A stretch of 64,000 nt of DNA, from the NCBI RefSeq assembly GCF_013044515.1, contig NZ_JABEPR010000001.1:372001-436000 (forward strand), given 5' to 3'. This DNA comes from Sphingomonas sp. ID1715. GTDB taxonomy: Bacteria > Pseudomonadota > Alphaproteobacteria > Sphingomonadales > Sphingomonadaceae. Shown here in pieces: positions 47,838 to 56,535 of this stretch. Below the pieces are notes generated by a model. The model searched no databases and had not been told where the DNA came from. It saw only the letters and a program-made list of their open reading frames with translations. The position numbers and the translations under genes were made by a program. Each line of letters opens with the position of its first letter. Position 1 is the first letter of the stretch.

Positions 47838-48545
47838 TTGAAATTACCAGATATTAAGCCAAAAAAGGCAATCTCCAAGCCGCAAACGGAACGACCGGAT
47901 CTGCGCGAGCAGATCCTGGACGCCGCCGAGTCGCTGTTCGCGGACCGGGGCTATTTCGGCGTTTCGGTGCGAGAAATAACGGATGCAGCGTCCACACGGC
48001 TCGCCGCTGTGAATTATCATTTTGGAACCAAGGAAGCGCTGTTCACGGAAGTCATAGAACGCCGCAGCGCGTGGTTGAACGAAGAGCGGCTGCGAAGGCT
48101 TGCGGAGCTGGACCTCGATCCAGATCGCCCGGAAGCATCGGCTCGACTTCTCATCCGCGCATTTTACGGCCCCCTCTTGAGCCGTTTTGAATCCGGTGAG
48201 CCGGGGTGGATGAATTATTGTCGCCTCATCTCACAGATAGCAGGCGTGCAACTCTGGATGGACGAAATAGTTGCACCGCTATTTGATGAAATATCTCGCC
48301 GATATGTCGAGGCGATGATATCTATCAAACCAAAGTCATCGCGCGATGATGCCTTGCAGGCCTATCAGTTTATTCTGAGCTGTACGCTGTACACATTCGC
48401 CGACAATCGCCGGATCGATCACATGTCGGGTGGGCGACTTTCTTCACGGAACATCTCGGTGACCCTGAAGGCCATGGAGGACTTTTGCGTGGGGGGATTG
48501 TTATCGTGTCTTAGGGTACAGGGCATTGGCAAGCTCGATGGTTGA
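47838..48545 (+). CDS. TetR-family transcriptional regulator of module 2
   Basis: 235 residues. The N-terminal helix-turn-helix spans ~20-66 (REQILDAAESLFADRGYFGV, then AAVNYHFGTKEALFTEVIER), and the C-terminal ligand domain is helical. The start is a TTG at 47838: GGGGGAG stands exactly seven bases upstream and no ATG is in frame, while an ATG four bases earlier runs into a stop after seven codons. The protein should repress itself and the divergent amidohydrolase-receptor-cyclase-BKACE operon through the palindrome at 47781-47802. Codon use is less G+C-rich than in the ICE backbone. Confidence 0.87.
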   Translation: MKLPDIKPKKAISKPQTERPDLREQILDAAESLFADRGYFGVSVREITDAASTRLAAVNYHFGTKEALFTEVIERRSAWLNEERLRRLAELDLDPDRPEASARLLIRAFYGPLLSRFESGEPGWMNYCRLISQIAGVQLWMDEIVAPLFDEISRRYVEAMISIKPKSSRDDALQAYQFILSCTLYTFADNRRIDHMSGGRLSSRNISVTLKAMEDFCVGGLLSCLRVQGIGKLDG

Positions 48546-48764
48546 TGCCGCTCACCGTGATTGCCTGCTTGATTGAACGAATGTCCGCCATGAGGGCGCT
48601 CTTCCGACGTAGGTGAATTTGTGACGTAGGGCATGGTAGGATATGATACGATACTGCTTCTTATTGTTCAGTCCCACTATTCACGGATGCATCTAAGTAA
48701 CTGACGTTTATAATAATTATGGTGGAAAGCCGCGCTCTTAATCAGCGGTTCCGAGCCGTGACGC

Positions 48765-50090
48765 TTATCGCGAAGCCGCCCAACGAGGGCGCTGCCAATA
48801 CGGCTGTCTCCGGTCGCTCGGCGGCAAGCGCTGGATGGGCGCAGAACAGCCCGTGAGCTGTGAGAACTCGATAGGATCCTTCTCGACATCCGACACTGCG
48901 GTTGCCGCGTCGATCACGTCGGCCCAATCTTGCAGCATCCGCCTTCGCGGGGTGAGATAGAGCGCGCTGTTATAGGCGCCGCGCACTTCGTCCTCATCCT
49001 CGTGGGCGAGCGCCATCTCGATCCAGTCGGGCTTGTAGCGTTCGGCTTCGTTCGCCCAGGTCGAGCCGAGCCCCCGAAACCCATGCACCGTCTGCCGGCC
49101 AAGATAGCCCATGCGGTAGCAGGCATAGATCATGGTGTTCTCGGAAATAGGCTTTCCAGGCTTGGCTCCGGGAAAGAGGAACGCATCGTTCGTCGCCTGC
49201 AAGCGGCGCTGAACGATCATTGCGGCCTGGCGGGACAGCGGAACAAGATGCTCACGTTCCATCTTCATGCGCTCCGGCGACAGACGCCATAGCGGGTTCG
49301 GTCCATAGAGATCCTCGAACTCGTCCCTGGCCGCGAAGCGGGTTTCGCTGGTTCGGACCCATGTGAGCAAGGTGAACAGCAGCGCGTCACGGGTGATCTC
49401 GCGGCGGCGCGGCGTGTCCTCGCCGTCATAGGCGAAGATCGCCCGCACCAGCTTCGGAAACTCCGCGAGCGGCACGCGCGCCATGTGCCTGACGGGCGGC
49501 TTGGGCTTGAGCGCATCGTTGAGGCCGAGCGTCGGATCGATGGTCGCCCAGCCGCTCGCGATCGCGAAGCGATAGATCTGGCTGACGTTCTGCTTGAGGC
49601 GACGGGCGATATCGAGGGCGCCGCGCGCTTCGACCGCGCGGATCATCTCGAGAATCTCGGGCGGGTCGATTTCCGTGATCGGACGCTTCCCGATGACCGG
49701 AAAGACGTCGCGCTCCATCCGGTTGATGACGCGCAGGGCATGGGCCGAGTCCAGCCCTTCAATACGATTGGCGTGCCAGGCCCGCGCAATCTCTTCGAAC
49801 AGCTTGAGCGCGGCCCTCTGCTTCTTCGCCCGCTTCCTGGCCTCGGCGGGGTCCTCACCCTGATCGAGCAGCCGCTTGGCTTCGGTCCGCTTCTCGCGGG
49901 CGATCGCCAGCGTGACGGTCGGATATTTGCCGAAGCTCAGCAGTTTTTCCTTGCCGTCGAAGCGGTATTTCAGGCGCCAGAGCTTCGATCCGTTCGGCTG
50001 GACGAGCAGGTGCAGGCCTTCTCCATCGGACAGCTTGTAGGGGCGCTGCCGCTTGGTGGCGTATTTGACCTCAAGTTCTTTCAAAGCCAT
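48765..50090 (-). CDS. P4-type tyrosine integrase of the ICE
   Basis: 441 residues starting MALKELEVKYATKRQRPYKL; a longer frame to 50273 is spurious. Residues ~1-90 are the Arm-DNA-binding DUF4102 domain (LSDGEGLHLLVQPNGSKLWR), followed by a core-binding and a catalytic domain with Arg in TWVRTSETRFA, HGFR (HxxR) and the C-terminal HEDED...AYNSALYLTPRRRMLQ block holding the nucleophilic Tyr. It is transcribed away from the tRNA-Met gene, 190 bases from its 3' end, the usual layout for a tRNA-targeting integrase. An excisionase-like partner is at 21.3-21.6 kb. Confidence 0.94.
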   Translation of the reverse strand: MALKELEVKYATKRQRPYKLSDGEGLHLLVQPNGSKLWRLKYRFDGKEKLLSFGKYPTVTLAIAREKRTEAKRLLDQGEDPAEARKRAKKQRAALKLFEEIARAWHANRIEGLDSAHALRVINRMERDVFPVIGKRPITEIDPPEILEMIRAVEARGALDIARRLKQNVSQIYRFAIASGWATIDPTLGLNDALKPKPPVRHMARVPLAEFPKLVRAIFAYDGEDTPRRREITRDALLFTLLTWVRTSETRFAARDEFEDLYGPNPLWRLSPERMKMEREHLVPLSRQAAMIVQRRLQATNDAFLFPGAKPGKPISENTMIYACYRMGYLGRQTVHGFRGLGSTWANEAERYKPDWIEMALAHEDEDEVRGAYNSALYLTPRRRMLQDWADVIDAATAVSDVEKDPIEFSQLTGCSAPIQRLPPSDRRQPYWQRPRWAASR

Positions 50091-50280
50091 CTGGGGGTAT
50101 CGCCTGTTTTGGGGACAGCCGAAAAATACCCCCAAAATACCCCCAATCCAAATCGCCGTGGGTGGCCGCAGCGGGTCGCACCGGGACGCCGGCGTACGCA
50201 ACGGGACGCGAAAAATATTTGATTTTCCTCGAAAAATGTCTGCCAGTGGCCTCAGTGGGCCACCGGTGGACAATCCGGGA
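50091..50280. promoter_or_regulatory. Integrase upstream region with iterated arm-type repeats
   Basis: Between integrase and tRNA lie a perfect tandem repeat AAAATACCCCC (50123-50133, 50134-50144), a repeat CGGGACGC (50182-50189, 50202-50209), a near repeat CGAAAAATATTTG/CGAAAAATGTCTG (50209-50221, 50230-50242) and a dyad GTGGCC-N6-GGCCAC (50246-50263). Spacings of 20 and 21 bases put copies on one helix face, as expected of integrase arm and excisionase sites. Function is inferred from position. Confidence 0.5.
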
Positions 50281-50357
50281 TGGTAGCGGAGGAGGGACTT
50301 GAACCCCCGACACGCGGATTATGATTCCGCTGCTCTAACCAACTGAGCTACTCCGCC
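50281..50357 (-). tRNA. tRNA-Met (CAT), elongator type; ICE integration target
   Basis: The minus strand folds as a complete 77-nt tRNA: acceptor GGCGGAG/CTCCGCT with a G-U first pair, D arm with GCTCAGTTGGTTAGAGC, anticodon stem GCGGA/TCCGC with loop ATCATAA (anticodon CAT), T arm GGGGG-TTCAAGT-CCCTC and an encoded CCA. The D-loop and T-loop are normal, so the gene is intact despite integration at its 3' end. The T arm/3' region is the probable attachment core. The 5' end lacks initiator features (the first pair is not mismatched C-A), which supports elongator tRNA-Met. Confidence 0.93.
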
Positions 50358-50413
50358 CCAGGGCAGGTGCGGGCCTATAGGTAAGGGGTTGGCGGCGGTC
50401 AACACGGTCGCTG

Positions 50414-50914
50414 CTAGCGGAAGCGGTGCTCGCTGAGCGGCTCCCAGGGGCCGCCGCGATACCACCAGCTGGCGAGGCCGGCGATCTGCAGCGGACGCGG
50501 CGCGAAGCTCCGTTCGAGTTCTGCCAGCAACGCCTTCGCTTCCTTCGGTTCGACCTTGTTCTGGACGGTGATGTGCGGCCGCCACGGCGCCTGATCCTGG
50601 GGCGTCAGCATGCCCGTGAAATGCTCGACCAGGCGCTGCCGGATCGCCGCCAGTCGGTCGCTGTCGACCACATACGCGACACCGCGGCCAAGATGGCGCA
50701 GGCCCGACAGCCGTGCCGCCGGCGCCTTCGCCCGACACTCGGCCTTGAGCTGTTCGCGCACTTCATCCGCAAGGCTCGGCGGGAGATGGTGGAACAGCGT
50801 GATGTGCGCCGGCACCTGATTGCGCTCGGGCGGAAAATGCCTGCGCCTCAGCCCGTCCGCCCAGGCAAAATCGCTTGCGCCGAGCAGAGCGGTGACGATG
50901 ATCGGTGCGGACAA
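50414..50914 (-). CDS. 2H phosphoesterase family protein (2'-5' RNA ligase-like)
   Basis: 166 residues with two HxTx motifs, HITLFHHL near residue 37 and HITVQNK near 113, the paired catalytic histidines of the 2H superfamily. These enzymes open 2',3'-cyclic phosphates of RNA or act on nucleotide cyclic phosphates. It is the first chromosomal gene beyond the tRNA, on the same strand, and shares its upstream region with the divergent GST gene 23 bases away. No operon partner indicates a specific substrate. Confidence 0.83.
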   Translation of the reverse strand: MSAPIIVTALLGASDFAWADGLRRRHFPPERNQVPAHITLFHHLPPSLADEVREQLKAECRAKAPAARLSGLRHLGRGVAYVVDSDRLAAIRQRLVEHFTGMLTPQDQAPWRPHITVQNKVEPKEAKALLAELERSFAPRPLQIAGLASWWYRGGPWEPLSEHRFR

Positions 50915-50937
50915 GTGAACCTCGACAGGAGCAACCG

Positions 50938-51603
50938 ATGATCGACTTCTACACCGCCGCGACGCCGAACGGCTACAAGGTGTCGATCATGCTGGAAGAA
51001 TGCGGACTGCCCTACACGCCGCACTTCATCGACATGGCGGCGCAGGAGCAGAAGTCGCCAGAATTCCTGGCGATCAATCCCAATGGGCGCATTCCGGCAA
51101 TCGTCGATGATGGCTTCCCGGTGTTCGAATCAGGTGCGATCCTGATCTGGCTGGCGGAGAAGACGGGCAAGTTCCTGCCTAGCGATCCCAGGTCGCGCAG
51201 CACCGTCATCCAGTGGGTGATGTGGCAGATGGGCGGGCTCGGGCCGATGATGGGCCAGCTGAACGTGTTCAAGCGCTATTTCCCGGAGCACATCCCAGCC
51301 GCGATCGAGCGCTACGAGCGCGAAAGCTACCGGCTTTTCGGCGTGATGGACGGGCGGCTATCCGCTTCACCCTATCTGGGCGGAGACGATTACAGCATCG
51401 CCGATATCGCCTGCTGGCCCTGGGTCCGCGCCCACGAATGGCCGGGGCTGACGCTCGACAATCACCCGCACCTGAAGGACTGGGCCGACAAGGTCGGCGA
51501 GCGGGACGCGGTCAAGAGGGGCGTACAGGTGCCGCCGCGTGGCGAGATGACCGAGGAAGCGCGCAAGCAGTTCGTCGAGCGCGCGCGACAAATCCTCGCC
51601 TAG
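50938..51603 (+). CDS. Glutathione S-transferase family protein (YghU/YfcG-like)
   Basis: 221 residues, with AGGAG six bases before the ATG at 50938. The thioredoxin-like half has [17 protein letters not shown] (4-20), where Thr/Asn replace a Tyr or Ser nucleophile, and NPNGRIPAI plus FESGAI for glutathione binding; the helical half contains [10 protein letters not shown]. The TPNG-KVSI opening is that of the Nu-class disulfide-bond oxidoreductases YfcG/YghU. Probably a glutathione-dependent reductase of disulfides or peroxides. Its stop overlaps the kup stop tail to tail by four bases. Confidence 0.88.
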   Translation: MIDFYTAATPNGYKVSIMLEECGLPYTPHFIDMAAQEQKSPEFLAINPNGRIPAIVDDGFPVFESGAILIWLAEKTGKFLPSDPRSRSTVIQWVMWQMGGLGPMMGQLNVFKRYFPEHIPAAIERYERESYRLFGVMDGRLSASPYLGGDDYSIADIACWPWVRAHEWPGLTLDNHPHLKDWADKVGERDAVKRGVQVPPRGEMTEEARKQFVERARQILA

Positions 51604-53549
51604 ATCTCGACCTGGCTGCCGAGTTCGACCACCCGGTTGGTGGGCAGCTTGAAAAACTCCATCGCGCTTTCCGCGTTGCGCAGCATCCAGGCGAACAGCT
51701 TTTCGCGCCAGATCGCCATGCCGGGCCGGGACGAGGCGAGCAGGGTCTGGCGGGCGAGGAAGAAGCTGGTGTCCATCATCTTGAACTCAGGGCCGCAGCC
51801 GGTGATCTGAGCAAGCGCGGCGGGCACGTCCGGTTCCTGCATGAAGCCGTATTTGATCACCAGCCGATGGAAGCCGTGGCCGAGCGGCTCCAGCTGGCAG
51901 CGTGTCTCCTGCTCGATGAAGGGCACGTCGGCGATCTTGACCGTGAGCAGGATCACCCGCTCGTGCAGCACCTTGTTGTGCTTCAGATTATGGAGCAGCG
52001 CGTGCGGCACGCCGTCGGGCGTCGAGGTCATGAACACCGCGGTGCCGGGCACGCGAGTGGCCGAGGTCGCGGCGGATTCGATGAAGATCGAGATCGGCAT
52101 CGCCGCTTCGCGCAGCCGCTCGATCATCAGCTTGCGCCCCTTCGCCCAGGTGGTCAGCAGCGTGAAGGCGATGATGCCGACCAGCAGCGGGAACCAGCCG
52201 CCATCGGGCACCTTGGTCAGGTTGGACGCGAGATAGGCAAGGTCGACCGTGAAGAAGACGGTCAGCAGCGCGACCGCCGCGGCCTTGTTCCAGTGCCATA
52301 GCGAGAAGAGCACGACGGCGATCAGGCAGGCGTCGATCGTCATCGCGCCGGTGACCGCGATGCCATAGGCGGCAGCGAGGTTCGACGAGGATTGGAAGAA
52401 CAGGACGAGCAGGATCACCATCACCATCAGCGCCCAGTTGATCACCGGGATGTAGATTTGGCCGGCGGTGCTGGCGCTGGTGTGGGTGATGCGCAGGCGG
52501 GGGATGAAGCCGAGCTGGATTGCCTGCTGGGTGACAGAAAATGCGCCGGAGATCACCGCCTGGCTGGCGATGATTGTGGCAAGCGTGGCGAGGATGACCA
52601 GGGGCAGCCGGAACGCCTCCGGCGCGAGCAGGAAGAACGGGTTCTTGATCGTCTCCGCCGCCTCGGCAGGAGAAAGCGACAGCACCATCGCGCCCTGGCC
52701 CAAATAATTGAGCATGAGCGCTGGCAGCACGAAGAACATCCACGACACCCGGATCGGATTGCGTCCGAAATGCCCCATATCCGCGTACAGCGCTTCGGCG
52801 CCCGTAACCGCCAGCACGACGCTGCCGAGCGCGAGGAAGGCGCGCCAGCTATCGCCGATGAAGAAACGCATTGCGTACCAGGGATTGAGCGCTGCCAGCA
52901 CGGCCGGCGCCTGCACGAGGTACATCACACCGAGCACGGCGATGGTGACGAAGTAAGCCAGCATGATCGGGCCGAACAGCCGGCCCACCGCGGCCGTGCC
53001 GCGCGACTGGATCATGAACAGGAAGACGAGGATCCCGACCGCCAGCGGCACCACGAAAGGCGAGAAGCGCGCCTCGACGACTGTCAGGCCCTCTACCGCC
53101 GAAAGCACCGACATGGCCGGCGTGATCATGGAATCGCCGTAGAAGAGCGCGGTGGCGAACACGCCCAGCAGCACGATCGGGGCAGTCCAGCGCTTGCCCG
53201 GCGTCGAGCGGTTGATCAGCGCGAGCAACGCGAGGCTGCCGCCCTCCCCCTTGTTATCCGCACGCATGATCACGGTGACATATTTCAGCGTCACCATCAG
53301 CATCATCGACCAGAAGACGAGGCTGAGCACGCCATAGATGTGCAGCGCGTCCGGCTCGAGCCGGTGATGCCCCGCAAAGGTCTCGCGAAACGCGTAGATG
53401 GGGCTGGTGCCGATGTCGCCGAAGACGATGCCGATTGCGCCGATGGCGAGCTTCAGCAGCCCCTGGCTGCCATGGCCGTGCGGGTCGACTGACGCCTGCG
53501 GCTCCACGACGCCGGCGACGACCGCCGGGTCTGCCACGGGCGCGCTCAT
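51600..53549 (-). CDS. kup: Kup-type low-affinity potassium uptake protein
   Basis: 649 residues. The N-terminal ~450 residues form about twelve membrane helices, starting with [21 protein letters not shown], the K+ transporter signature, and containing [20 protein letters not shown]; the cytoplasmic C-terminal ~190 residues complete the HAK/KUP/KT family length. It mediates proton-coupled K+ uptake in the inner membrane. It is monocistronic and convergent with the GST gene, overlapping its stop. Nothing here indicates its regulation. Confidence 0.95.
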   Translation of the reverse strand: MSAPVADPAVVAGVVEPQASVDPHGHGSQGLLKLAIGAIGIVFGDIGTSPIYAFRETFAGHHRLEPDALHIYGVLSLVFWSMMLMVTLKYVTVIMRADNKGEGGSLALLALINRSTPGKRWTAPIVLLGVFATALFYGDSMITPAMSVLSAVEGLTVVEARFSPFVVPLAVGILVFLFMIQSRGTAAVGRLFGPIMLAYFVTIAVLGVMYLVQAPAVLAALNPWYAMRFFIGDSWRAFLALGSVVLAVTGAEALYADMGHFGRNPIRVSWMFFVLPALMLNYLGQGAMVLSLSPAEAAETIKNPFFLLAPEAFRLPLVILATLATIIASQAVISGAFSVTQQAIQLGFIPRLRITHTSASTAGQIYIPVINWALMVMVILLVLFFQSSSNLAAAYGIAVTGAMTIDACLIAVVLFSLWHWNKAAAVALLTVFFTVDLAYLASNLTKVPDGGWFPLLVGIIAFTLLTTWAKGRKLMIERLREAAMPISIFIESAATSATRVPGTAVFMTSTPDGVPHALLHNLKHNKVLHERVILLTVKIADVPFIEQETRCQLEPLGHGFHRLVIKYGFMQEPDVPAALAQITGCGPEFKMMDTSFFLARQTLLASSRPGMAIWREKLFAWMLRNAESAMEFFKLPTNRVVELGSQVEI

Positions 53550-53673
53550 CGGCGCGACATTTCAGGAAGGATCGTCATCATGAACATAACGTACGAACGC
53601 GGCCCATAGCCCCCTGCAAGGACAGCGGCGCGGGCGCCTAGCATGGCTTAGATGGGGGTGCAATCATCGCCCC

Positions 53674-54138
53674 TCAAGCACCGAACAGCGCATCCGCTTC
53701 GGTGCGGGTCGCGACCGAGCGCAGCACGAAGCTGGAACTGATCGTGGTGACCCCCGGCAGCCGCCCAAGATGTTCGCGGTGGAGGCGTTCATAATCATCC
53801 AGGTCCTTCGCGACGATCTTCAGCCGGTAATCGTGCGCTCCGGAGATGAGCGCGCATTCGACGATGCCGTCAATCTCGGCCACGGCGCGCTCGAAGCGGG
53901 CGAGATCCTCCTCGACTTGGGTGGACAAGGTAATGTCGACCAATGCGGTCACGTGAAAGCCGAGCTTCTTGTGACCGAGCCGCGCGCCATAGCCGGCGAT
54001 GCGGCCGGAGGCTTCCAGCCCCTGGATGCGACGGGTGCAGGCGGATTGGGAGAGGCCGGCCGCTTCGGCGATGCGGCTGACCGGCGCGCGAGCGTCCTGC
54101 GCCAGAGTCTTCAGGATTGTTCGGTCGATACGGTCCAT
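53674..54138 (-). CDS. Lrp/AsnC-family regulator, probable controller of ald
   Basis: 154 residues. The N-terminal HTH (MDRIDRTILKTLAQDARAPV, then SRIAEAAGLSQSACTRRIQG) and the C-terminal RAM ligand-binding domain (GAHDYRLKIVAKDLDDYERL) are typical of Lrp/AsnC. I start at the internal ATG 54138, the usual family N terminus; an ATG six codons upstream is possible. It is divergent from the alanine dehydrogenase gene with 107 bases between them. Lrp-type proteins commonly activate ald in response to alanine, so a local regulator-target pair is very likely. Confidence 0.9.
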   Translation of the reverse strand: MDRIDRTILKTLAQDARAPVSRIAEAAGLSQSACTRRIQGLEASGRIAGYGARLGHKKLGFHVTALVDITLSTQVEEDLARFERAVAEIDGIVECALISGAHDYRLKIVAKDLDDYERLHREHLGRLPGVTTISSSFVLRSVATRTEADALFGA

Positions 54139-54245
54139 GACCGCACTTCTATGCACGCCGTGGCATCATCGCCACTGCTCTTTGCAAGGATTCGCGTCGG
54201 CAAGTTGCAGTATAGGCGCGACAACCCATCAGAAGGAGAGCGATC

Positions 54246-55349
54246 ATGCGCGTCGGCGTGCCCAAGGAGATCAAGAACCACGAATATCGCGTGGGCCTCA
54301 CCCCGCCATCGGTCGCGGAGCTGGTCGCCGCGGGCCATGAGGTGATCGTCGAGACCAAGGCGGGCAGCGGCATCGACTTCGACGACTCCGACTATGTCGA
54401 AGCGGGCGCGCGTATCGTCGGCACGGCGGCTGAAGTTTTCGCCCAGTCCGACATGATCGTGAAAGTGAAAGAGCCGCAGGCACAGGAGATCGCACTGCTG
54501 GAGCCCCGCCACCTGCTCTTCACCTATCTTCACCTCGCCCCCGATCCCGAGCAGGCGCAGGGGCTGATCAAGTCCGGCGCGACCTGCATCGCCTATGAGA
54601 CGGTGACGGCGCGCGATGGCTCGCTGCCGCTGCTGAAGCCGATGTCCGAAGTCGCCGGTCGCATGTCGGTGCAAGTCGGCGCGCACTATCTTGAGAAGGA
54701 ACAGGGCGGCCGTGGCGTGCTGCTCGGCGGCGTGCCAGGCGTGGCCCCGGCCAAGGTCGCGATCCTGGGCGGCGGCGTGTCCGGCGTGAACGCGGCTCAG
54801 ATGGCGGTCGGCATGCGCGCCGACGTCACCATCTACGACATCAACAACGCTCGCCTTGCCGAGCTCGACATGTTCTTTTCAAACCAGATCAAGACGGCCT
54901 TCGCCTCCAAGGCGGCCGTGGCGGCGGCGGTGCGCAACGCGCATCTCGTGATCGGCGCCGTGCTCGTGCCGGGCGCCGCGGCGCCCAAGCTCGTCACCCG
55001 CGAAATGGTCAAGACGATGAAGCGCGGGTCGGTTATGGTCGATATCGCGATCGACCAGGGCGGCTGCTTCGAAACCAGCCACGCGACCACCCACCAGGAT
55101 CCGGTGTTCGAAGTGGACGGCGTGATCCATTATTGCGTCGCCAACATGCCGGGCGCGGTGGCGCGAACCTCCGCCTTCGCGCTGAACAACGCCACCCTCC
55201 CCTTCGCCCTCAAGCTTGCGAATCTGGGTGCGGAAGCAGCGATGCGCGCCGATCAGCATCTTGCGAACGGCCTCAACGTAATGGGCGGCAAGATCAAGCA
55301 TCAGGCCGTTGCCGACGCGCTGGGGCTGGAATATTCGGCGTTCGCCTGA
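54246..55349 (+). CDS. ald: Alanine dehydrogenase
   Basis: 367 residues, the family length, with AGGAG seven bases before the ATG. It opens MRVGVPKEIKNHEYRVGLTP, has the catalytic Lys in VKVKEPQ (~75) and His in YLHLAP (~96), and the NAD-binding GGGVSGVNAAQMAVGM near 172-187. The enzyme reversibly deaminates L-alanine to pyruvate and ammonia with NAD+. It is a single gene divergent from an Lrp/AsnC regulator. Identification is secure. Confidence 0.96.
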   Translation: MRVGVPKEIKNHEYRVGLTPPSVAELVAAGHEVIVETKAGSGIDFDDSDYVEAGARIVGTAAEVFAQSDMIVKVKEPQAQEIALLEPRHLLFTYLHLAPDPEQAQGLIKSGATCIAYETVTARDGSLPLLKPMSEVAGRMSVQVGAHYLEKEQGGRGVLLGGVPGVAPAKVAILGGGVSGVNAAQMAVGMRADVTIYDINNARLAELDMFFSNQIKTAFASKAAVAAAVRNAHLVIGAVLVPGAAAPKLVTREMVKTMKRGSVMVDIAIDQGGCFETSHATTHQDPVFEVDGVIHYCVANMPGAVARTSAFALNNATLPFALKLANLGAEAAMRADQHLANGLNVMGGKIKHQAVADALGLEYSAFA

Positions 55350-55394
55350 GCCTTCGGTAGCAAAGGAATGTTTCGCTCGTCCCGAGCGAAGCCT

Positions 55395-55476
55395 GTCCTG
55401 AGCGAAGTCGAAGGGTCGAGGGGCGCAGCTCAGAGCTAGCGCCCTTCGACTACGCGCTTCGCGCTCCGCTCAGGAC
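55395..55476. repeat. Sphingomonad-type interspersed palindrome downstream of ald
   Basis: GTCCTGAGCGAAGTCGAAGG (from 55395) pairs with a right arm reading CCCTTCGACT...CGCTCAGGAC (55442-55476), which has an extra 15-base insert. Shorter outer arms extend to about 55372 and 55483. This palindrome is scattered in many sphingomonad genomes and is a useful lineage hint; it probably forms an mRNA hairpin after ald. Confidence 0.8.
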
Positions 55477-55522
55477 GAACGAGGTATGGAACGAACACAG
55501 AACGTCCCGCGTTTCCCAGCGC

Positions 55523-55741
55523 ATGACCGACCAGCACAACCCCAAGGAACACGCCAACGGCAACGCCGAGAAGGACCCGGATGATTGGGTCACCGGCGAC
55601 GAGCCGATGACCGGCGCTCAGGCGTCTTACCTCAAGACGCTCTCTGAAGAAGCGCAGGGAGAGTTCGACGACGAACTGAGCAAGGCCGAAGCCTCGAAGA
55701 GGATCGACGCGCTGCAGGAGAAAACCGGCCGAGGCAAGTAA
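55523..55741 (+). CDS. DUF3072 family small protein
   Basis: 72 residues, strongly acidic and hydrophilic: MTDQHNPKEHANGNAEKDPD, then DEPMTGAQASYLKTLSEEAQ and a KRIDALQEKTGRG end. This matches the DUF3072 family, often found in alphaproteobacteria. No function is established; the MTGAQ...YLKTLSEEA part is an amphipathic helix and may be the only structured region. It stands alone 46 bases after the palindromic repeat. Confidence 0.82.
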   Translation: MTDQHNPKEHANGNAEKDPDDWVTGDEPMTGAQASYLKTLSEEAQGEFDDELSKAEASKRIDALQEKTGRGK

Positions 55742-55892
55742 GGCCCCAGACGCAAGTCGAGTCGCTCACCCCCACTCGTCCTCACATCCAGCCACCGTCA
55801 CAAGTGACTGGATATTAACGAAGGTTAACGAGTCGTTGACCACCTCTTCAATTATGTGAGACGCTCAGACTTCAGTCGATCTGGGGGTTGAG

Positions 55893-56522
55893 ATGAAGCA
55901 TCATCGGATTTTGGCTGTGGCGGTCTCCGCATTGGCGCTGGCTACCGGCGCGCCGGCTGGTGCTGCAGAGCTTGTTACCTATTCCTGGACGACCACGAGC
56001 CAAGGCTTCGGCAACAATGTCGGCCAGCCAAGTTTGGCCACGTTCCAGGTGGCGCTTTCGGCAGTGCAGAGCGGTCGGATCGAGCTGAGCGATATTCAGA
56101 ACATCCAGCTTGCCTATCCCGGATTGTCGCTGGACTCATTCGTCGCCTCCAGCGGCGGGCTGGAAAATGCCGCCTTCGTCGATCCGAATACAGGAGCGTT
56201 CATCTTCAACAACCTGAACCAGGGCCTCAGTGTAGTTGGTTATGAAGGCGGCTTGTTCTCGCTTTCATTTCTCTCCATCACGATCGGGAACCCCTACAGT
56301 CCCTTCGGACAACCGCTGAACAGCGTGGCCGACCAGTTCAATGCGCTGAAGAACGGTGGACCATTTGCGGGCTTTCCCACGGCTGGCTTCTGGACGGCTA
56401 GATTCCCGGACCCGACCCCGCGTGTTCCAGAGCCTTCGAGTTGGGCGCTGATGTTAGCCGGTTTCGGCATTCTGGGTTGGGCCGCGCGGAGATCGGAGAG
56501 GGCGTTCGTCAGCTACGGCTGA
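55893..56522 (+). CDS. PEPxxWA-CTERM sorting-domain protein
   Basis: 209 residues. An N-terminal signal peptide (HRILAVAVSALALATGAPAGA) leads into a Ser/Gly/Asn-rich exported domain. The C terminus shows the tripartite sorting signal VPEPSSWALMLAGFGILGWA followed by ARRSER, i.e. a PEP motif, a membrane helix and a basic tail, recognised by exosortase. The protein is likely cleaved and released to the envelope or matrix; its role is unknown. No exosortase or polysaccharide genes occur in the window. GGGG(T)TGAG lies just before the start. Confidence 0.85.
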   Translation: MKHHRILAVAVSALALATGAPAGAAELVTYSWTTTSQGFGNNVGQPSLATFQVALSAVQSGRIELSDIQNIQLAYPGLSLDSFVASSGGLENAAFVDPNTGAFIFNNLNQGLSVVGYEGGLFSLSFLSITIGNPYSPFGQPLNSVADQFNALKNGGPFAGFPTAGFWTARFPDPTPRVPEPSSWALMLAGFGILGWAARRSERAFVSYG

Positions 56523-56535
56523 CGCCGTTTCATCC

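Larger units (their letters stand above)
1..50300. mobile_element. Integrative and conjugative element arm integrated at tRNA-Met (left end outside window)
   Basis: The segment holds a tyrosine integrase next to the 3' end of a tRNA gene, a VirD2-like relaxase, a TraG coupling protein, trbBCDE mating-pore genes, an ArdC antirestriction protein, a TraF peptidase, an excisionase-like protein and LuxR/LuxI regulators. This combination defines a self-transmissible ICE. The gene set resembles the tripartite/monopartite Mesorhizobium symbiosis-type ICEs (rdfS-traF, traR-traI, rlxS, trb). To the right of the tRNA all genes are ordinary chromosomal genes. The second att site, remaining trb genes (trbJ, L, F, G, I) and the left end must lie before position 1. 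The right boundary inside the tRNA 3' half is inferred; the repeat core cannot be seen without the other end. Confidence 0.88.

Noticed and set aside
50091-50273. Integrase N-terminal extension toward the tRNA
   Set aside because: MALKELEVKYATKRQRPYKL at 50090 is the usual integrase start, and the extension covers tandem repeats and likely att arm sites.
55372-55483. Inverted repeat after ald as a transposon end
   Set aside because: It matches the dispersed sphingomonad palindrome and has no transposase or target duplication, so it is listed as a repeat only.
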